DNA of 64,000 nucleotides from DASPHG01 sp963748315. Its GTDB lineage: Bacteria > Actinomycetota > Thermoleophilia > Solirubrobacterales > Thermoleophilaceae. The notes below the pieces were generated by a model. The model searched no databases and was not told the origin of the DNA. It saw nothing but the letters and a program-made list of their open reading frames with translations. The translations under genes were made by a program, and so were the position numbers. Each line of letters begins with the position of its first letter. Positions within the stretch are counted from its first letter, which is position 1. The stretch covers positions 248,001-312,000 of the forward strand of contig CAVVIK010000006.1 in assembly GCA_963748315.1 (NCBI GenBank), in the 5' to 3' direction. This document shows, one piece after another, positions 60,908-64,000 of this stretch.

Positions 60908-62362
60908 TTACAGGTTGACCGCCACGTATTTGGTCTCGAGGTACTCCTCGATCCCCTCGTAGCCGCCCTCGCGCCCGAAGCCCGACTGCTTGATCCCGCC
61001 GAACGGGGCGGCGGGGTTCGAGACCATCCCCTGGTTGAGGCCAACCATCCCGTACTCGAGTGCCTCGCAGACCCGCAGCGCGCGCTTGACGTCGCGCGTA
61101 TAGACGTAGGCGACCAGGCCGTACTCGGTGTCGTTGGCGGCGGCGATCGCCTCGTCGTCCGAGTCGAACGACTTCACCGGCGCGACGGGGCCGAATATCT
61201 CCTCCTTCAGCAGGTTCGCCTCGTCCGGGATGTCGGCGAGCACGGTCGGCTCGTAGAAGTAGCCCTGCCCCTCGCGGGCCGAGCCGCCGACGACGACCTT
61301 CGCGCCCTTGTTGGCCGCGTCGTCGACCAGTTCCTGGACCTTCGCCCGCTGGTCGCCGTCGATCAGCGGCCCCACGTCCACGCCCTCCTCGGTGCCGCGC
61401 CCGAGCTTGAGCTTCGACATGCGCTCCGCGAGCTTCTCCGCGAACGAGTCGGCAAGCGGGGCCGCGACGTGGAACCGATTCGCCGCGGTGCAAGCCTCGC
61501 CGATGTTGCGCATCTTCGCGATCATCGCCCCCTCGACCACGTCGTCCAGGTCGGCGTCGTCGAAGACGATGAACGGCGCATTCCCCCCGAGCTCCATCGA
61601 CAGGCGCAGGAGCTGGTCTGAGGCCTGCTCCATCAGCTTCTTGCCGACCTCCGTCGACCCGGTGAACGACAGCTTCCGCAGCCGCGGGTCCTTGATCAGC
61701 GGCTCCATCACCGAGCCGGACGACGAGCTCGTCACCACGTTCAGCACGCCCGGCGGCAGGCCGGCGTTCGCGAGGATCTCGGCGAGCGCGAGCATCGAGA
61801 GCGGCGTCTGCTTCGCCGGCTTCACGACCATCGTGCAGCCGGCCGCGACCGCGGGGCCGATCTTGCGCGTCCCCATCGCGAGGGGGAAGTTCCACGGCGT
61901 GATCATCAGGCTGGGGCCCACCGGCTGCTTCATCGTGAGAAGCCGGCCCTGGCCGTTCGGCGCGACGGCATAGCGGCCGTCGATCCGCACCGCCTGCTCG
62001 GCGAACCAGCGCAGGAACTCCGAGCCGTAGGTGATCTCGGCCTTCGATTCGGCCAGCGACTTGCCCATCTCGAGCGTCATCAGGAGCGCGAGCTCGTCGG
62101 CCCGATCGGTGATCTCCTCCCACGCGCGGCGCAGGATCTCGCCGCGCTCGCGCGGCGGCGTCCCTTGCCACTCCTTCTGCGTCTCCACGGCAGCATCGAG
62201 GGCCTTGACCGCATCCTCGGGCGACGCGTCGGCGACCTCGATGAGCGTCTTCTCCGTCGCGGGATCCTCGACCGGCAGCGTGCCCTCGCTGCCGTCGACC
62301 CAGTCGCCGCCGATCAGGAGCTGCTTGGGAACCTTCTCGAGTACCGCGCTCTCGTCACTCAT
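60908..62362 (-). CDS. Succinate-semialdehyde-dehydrogenase-type aldehyde dehydrogenase
   Basis: A 484-residue NAD(P)-dependent aldehyde dehydrogenase. It has the cofactor region ITPWNFPLAMGTRKIGPAVAAG and VVKPAKQTPLSML, SFTGSTEVGKKLM, the general-base glutamate in LSMELGGNAPFIVFDDADLD, the catalytic cysteine in NIGEACTAANRF, and the C-terminal EEIFGPVAPV and PFGGIKQSGFGREGG. The GKSLAESKAEI and SEFLRWFAEQA segments fit the GabD/succinate-semialdehyde dehydrogenase clade. Its ATG overlaps the stop of the TPP enzyme gene (ATGA), so the two are translated together. A linked decarboxylase plus semialdehyde dehydrogenase would convert a 2-oxo acid to a carboxylic acid, for example 2-oxoglutarate to succinate. 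Confidence 0.9.
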   Translation of the reverse strand: MSDESAVLEKVPKQLLIGGDWVDGSEGTLPVEDPATEKTLIEVADASPEDAVKALDAAVETQKEWQGTPPRERGEILRRAWEEITDRADELALLMTLEMGKSLAESKAEITYGSEFLRWFAEQAVRIDGRYAVAPNGQGRLLTMKQPVGPSLMITPWNFPLAMGTRKIGPAVAAGCTMVVKPAKQTPLSMLALAEILANAGLPPGVLNVVTSSSSGSVMEPLIKDPRLRKLSFTGSTEVGKKLMEQASDQLLRLSMELGGNAPFIVFDDADLDDVVEGAMIAKMRNIGEACTAANRFHVAAPLADSFAEKLAERMSKLKLGRGTEEGVDVGPLIDGDQRAKVQELVDDAANKGAKVVVGGSAREGQGYFYEPTVLADIPDEANLLKEEIFGPVAPVKSFDSDDEAIAAANDTEYGLVAYVYTRDVKRALRVCEALEYGMVGLNQGMVSNPAAPFGGIKQSGFGREGGYEGIEEYLETKYVAVNL

Positions 62363-64000
62363 GTCGCCGTTGTTTCGGTACCCAGCTCGCGGTCGATCGC
62401 AACGTCGAGCGAGTAGTCGATCGGCACCACGATCACGGACGGGAGGTCGAGCCCGAGCGCGTGCGTGAAATGCGCGGGGAAGTCCTCCACGGACTCGCAC
62501 CGCCACGCCGGCAGGCCGAAGGACTCGGCCAACTTGACGAAGTCAGGATTGGTGAAGTCGGTGCCGAAGTGGCGATCGAACTTCTTGTCCTGCTTCCAGA
62601 CGATCGAGCCGTACTGGGCGTTCTCCCAGATGACGTTCACAAACGGCGTCTTCAGCCGCTTCGCGGTTTCGAGCTCCTGGCAGTTCATGAGGAAGCCGCC
62701 GTCACCGTTGACGGTGACGACGTGGCGGTCCGGGTGTACGAGCTTTGCCGCGATCGCGGCCGGGACCGCGAACCCCATCCCCGCGAGCCCGTTGGCGATC
62801 AGGACGGTGTTCGGCTCGTACGCCGGGAACATCCGGCCGATCCAGAGCTTGTGCAGGCCGACGTCCGACACGAGGATGTCCTCGCGTCCCAGTGCCTTGC
62901 GCATCTCGTAGAGGACGCGCGGCGGGTGCATCGGGAACTCGTCGTCGTCCTTGGCGGCGTCGAAGCGGCCGCGCACGACCTCGCGCAAGCGGCTCGACCC
63001 GCCGGGGTGCGGGACGTGCCGGCACTCCTCCGAGAGGCGGGCGAGTATGTGGTAGATGTCGCCGATGAGCTCGACCTCGGGCAAGAAGTACTCGTCGATC
63101 TCGGCCGGGAGGGAGTCGATGCAGATGATCGTCTTGTCGCGCTTCGGGTTCCAGTGCTTGGGCGCGTGCTCGACGAGGTCGTAGCCGATCGCGAGCACGA
63201 CATCGGCTTCCTCGAACCCAGCCATCTTGTAGTCGCCCGACTGGAGGCCCACCGAGCCGAGCCCGTGCGGGTCGTCCGGCGACAGGAGTCCCTTGCCCAT
63301 GAACGTCTCAGCGACTGGGATGCCGGTCGCGCGGCAGAACTCCCGCAGCGCGGGCGCGGCACCACCACGAACGACGCCGTTGCCGGCGAGCGCGACGGGG
63401 TTGAGGGCGCCGCGGATCAGGTCGGCCGCCTTGAGCAGTTCCCGCGCCGCCGGCTCCGGCTGGACAGGTTTGCGGCGCGGCAGCGGCTTGGCGTCGAGCT
63501 CGTCCTCCATCACGTCCTCCGGCAGCTCGATGTGGGTCGCGCCGGGCTTCTCGGACTCCGCGATCTTGAACGCCTTTCGCACGACCTCGGGAATGATGTT
63601 CGGGTCCGCGAGGCGCGCGTTCCACTTCGTGATCGGCCGCATGACGCGCAGCAGGTCGACGTACTGGTGTGACTCCTTGTGCATGCGCTCCAGGTCGCCC
63701 TGTCCGGTCAGGGCCACCAGCGGTGCACGGTCGAGGTAGGCGTCGGCGACGGCCGTCACCAGGTTGAGAGCTCCAGGCCCGAGTGTGCCGAGGCACACGC
63801 CGGCGCGTCCTGTCAGGCGACCGTAGACATCGGCCATGTAGGCGCCGCCCTGCTCGTGGCGCACAGGCACGAACTCGACCGACGAATCCTCCAGGGACTT
63901 GTTCAGGTCGAGCGTCTCCTCGCCCGGGATTCCGAAGACGTGGGTGACGCCCTCGGCCTCGAGGCACTCGACGAAGACGTCAGAAGCCTTGCGCGTTGCC
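62359..64000 (-). CDS. Thiamine-diphosphate-dependent enzyme, acetolactate-synthase-like (5' end outside window)
   Basis: The frame runs off the right edge; about 547 residues are visible. The N-terminal PYR domain has VFVECLEAEGVTHVFGIPG and EE (catalytic Glu), then VPVRHEQGGAYMADVYGRLTG and GVCLGTLGPGALNLVTAVAD. The middle domain follows (GNGVVRGGAAPALREF), and the PP domain has the TPP-binding GDGGFLMNCQELETAKRLK and ENAQYGSIVW. It lacks the longer C-terminus of true IlvB. The gene overlaps a succinate-semialdehyde-type dehydrogenase by 4 bp, an arrangement like the cyanobacterial 2-oxoglutarate decarboxylase pair, whose decarboxylase was also first annotated as acetolactate synthase. Other 2-oxo acid decarboxylases remain possible. 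Confidence 0.85.
   Translation of the reverse strand, partial: ATRKASDVFVECLEAEGVTHVFGIPGEETLDLNKSLEDSSVEFVPVRHEQGGAYMADVYGRLTGRAGVCLGTLGPGALNLVTAVADAYLDRAPLVALTGQGDLERMHKESHQYVDLLRVMRPITKWNARLADPNIIPEVVRKAFKIAESEKPGATHIELPEDVMEDELDAKPLPRRKPVQPEPAARELLKAADLIRGALNPVALAGNGVVRGGAAPALREFCRATGIPVAETFMGKGLLSPDDPHGLGSVGLQSGDYKMAGFEEADVVLAIGYDLVEHAPKHWNPKRDKTIICIDSLPAEIDEYFLPEVELIGDIYHILARLSEECRHVPHPGGSSRLREVVRGRFDAAKDDDEFPMHPPRVLYEMRKALGREDILVSDVGLHKLWIGRMFPAYEPNTVLIANGLAGMGFAVPAAIAAKLVHPDRHVVTVNGDGGFLMNCQELETAKRLKTPFVNVIWENAQYGSIVWKQDKKFDRHFGTDFTNPDFVKLAESFGLPAWRCESVEDFPAHFTHALGLDLPSVIVVPIDYSLDVAIDRELGTETTAT

Overview
The window is about 70% GC, densely packed (no stretch over 300 bp lacks a gene), and reads as a chromosomal segment of an actinomycete. 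Supporting markers are a NucS mismatch endonuclease, a PAC2-family protein, a eukaryote-like class of isoleucyl-tRNA synthetase, a DUF6458-type small membrane protein, and frequent GTG/TTG starts. Secreted proteins with lamin-tail, DxDxDG and Ig-like repeats suggest class Thermoleophilia (Solirubrobacterales or Gaiellales); that placement is inference. No rRNA, tRNA, CRISPR array, insertion sequence or prophage gene was found.

Layout. 0-5.7 kb: end of a helicase-nuclease, PAC2 protein, cytochrome P450, and an ECF sigma factor with a membrane partner. 5.7-11 kb: secreted metallophosphoesterase, a FlgD-Ig membrane protein and an O-antigen-ligase-like protein. 10.9-20.9 kb: a minus-strand operon with 4-bp or longer overlaps, encoding GT4 glycosyltransferase, nucleotidyltransferase/CDP-alcohol phosphotransferase, DUF5941-like protein, cytidylyltransferase, sn-glycerol-1-phosphate dehydrogenase homologue, a second CDP-alcohol phosphotransferase, GT2, and an ABC-2 permease with ATPase. 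I read it as synthesis and export of a glycosylated polyol-phosphate cell-surface polymer, possibly built on the glycerol-1-phosphate enantiomer. 20.9-33.4 kb: two tandem two-domain sulfotransferases, a secreted nuclease-lamin-tail protein, FkbM methyltransferase, two-part glycosyltransferase, sugar epimerase, flippase-like membrane protein, UDP-sulfoquinovose synthase and two GT-C-like membrane proteins, i.e. a sulfated or sulfonated glycoconjugate locus. 33.3-41.1 kb: NucS, molybdate transporter, PPK2, two half-size TSUP proteins, trehalose phosphatase, PolX and polyprenol-phosphate-mannose synthase. 41.2-46.4 kb: a 1,752-residue secreted repeat protein. 46.7-52.1 kb: thioredoxin, IleS, epimerase and DAHP synthase. 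52.1-55.5 kb: an MBOAT acyltransferase flanked by two SGNH proteins. 55.6-64 kb: MarR and MerR regulators, a zinc-ribbon/PAS protein, fumarase, an AbiEi-like protein, a SnoaL-lipocalin fusion, and a semialdehyde dehydrogenase coupled to a TPP enzyme.

At least seven conserved genes (metallophosphoesterase, first sulfotransferase, PPK2, a TSUP gene, PolX, MBOAT, fumarase) are interrupted by single extra bases, nine in total, mostly a homopolymer lengthened by one. Fumarase and PolX are unlikely to decay together beside intact genes, so I treat these as probable insertion-type sequencing errors and annotate full-length genes across them.
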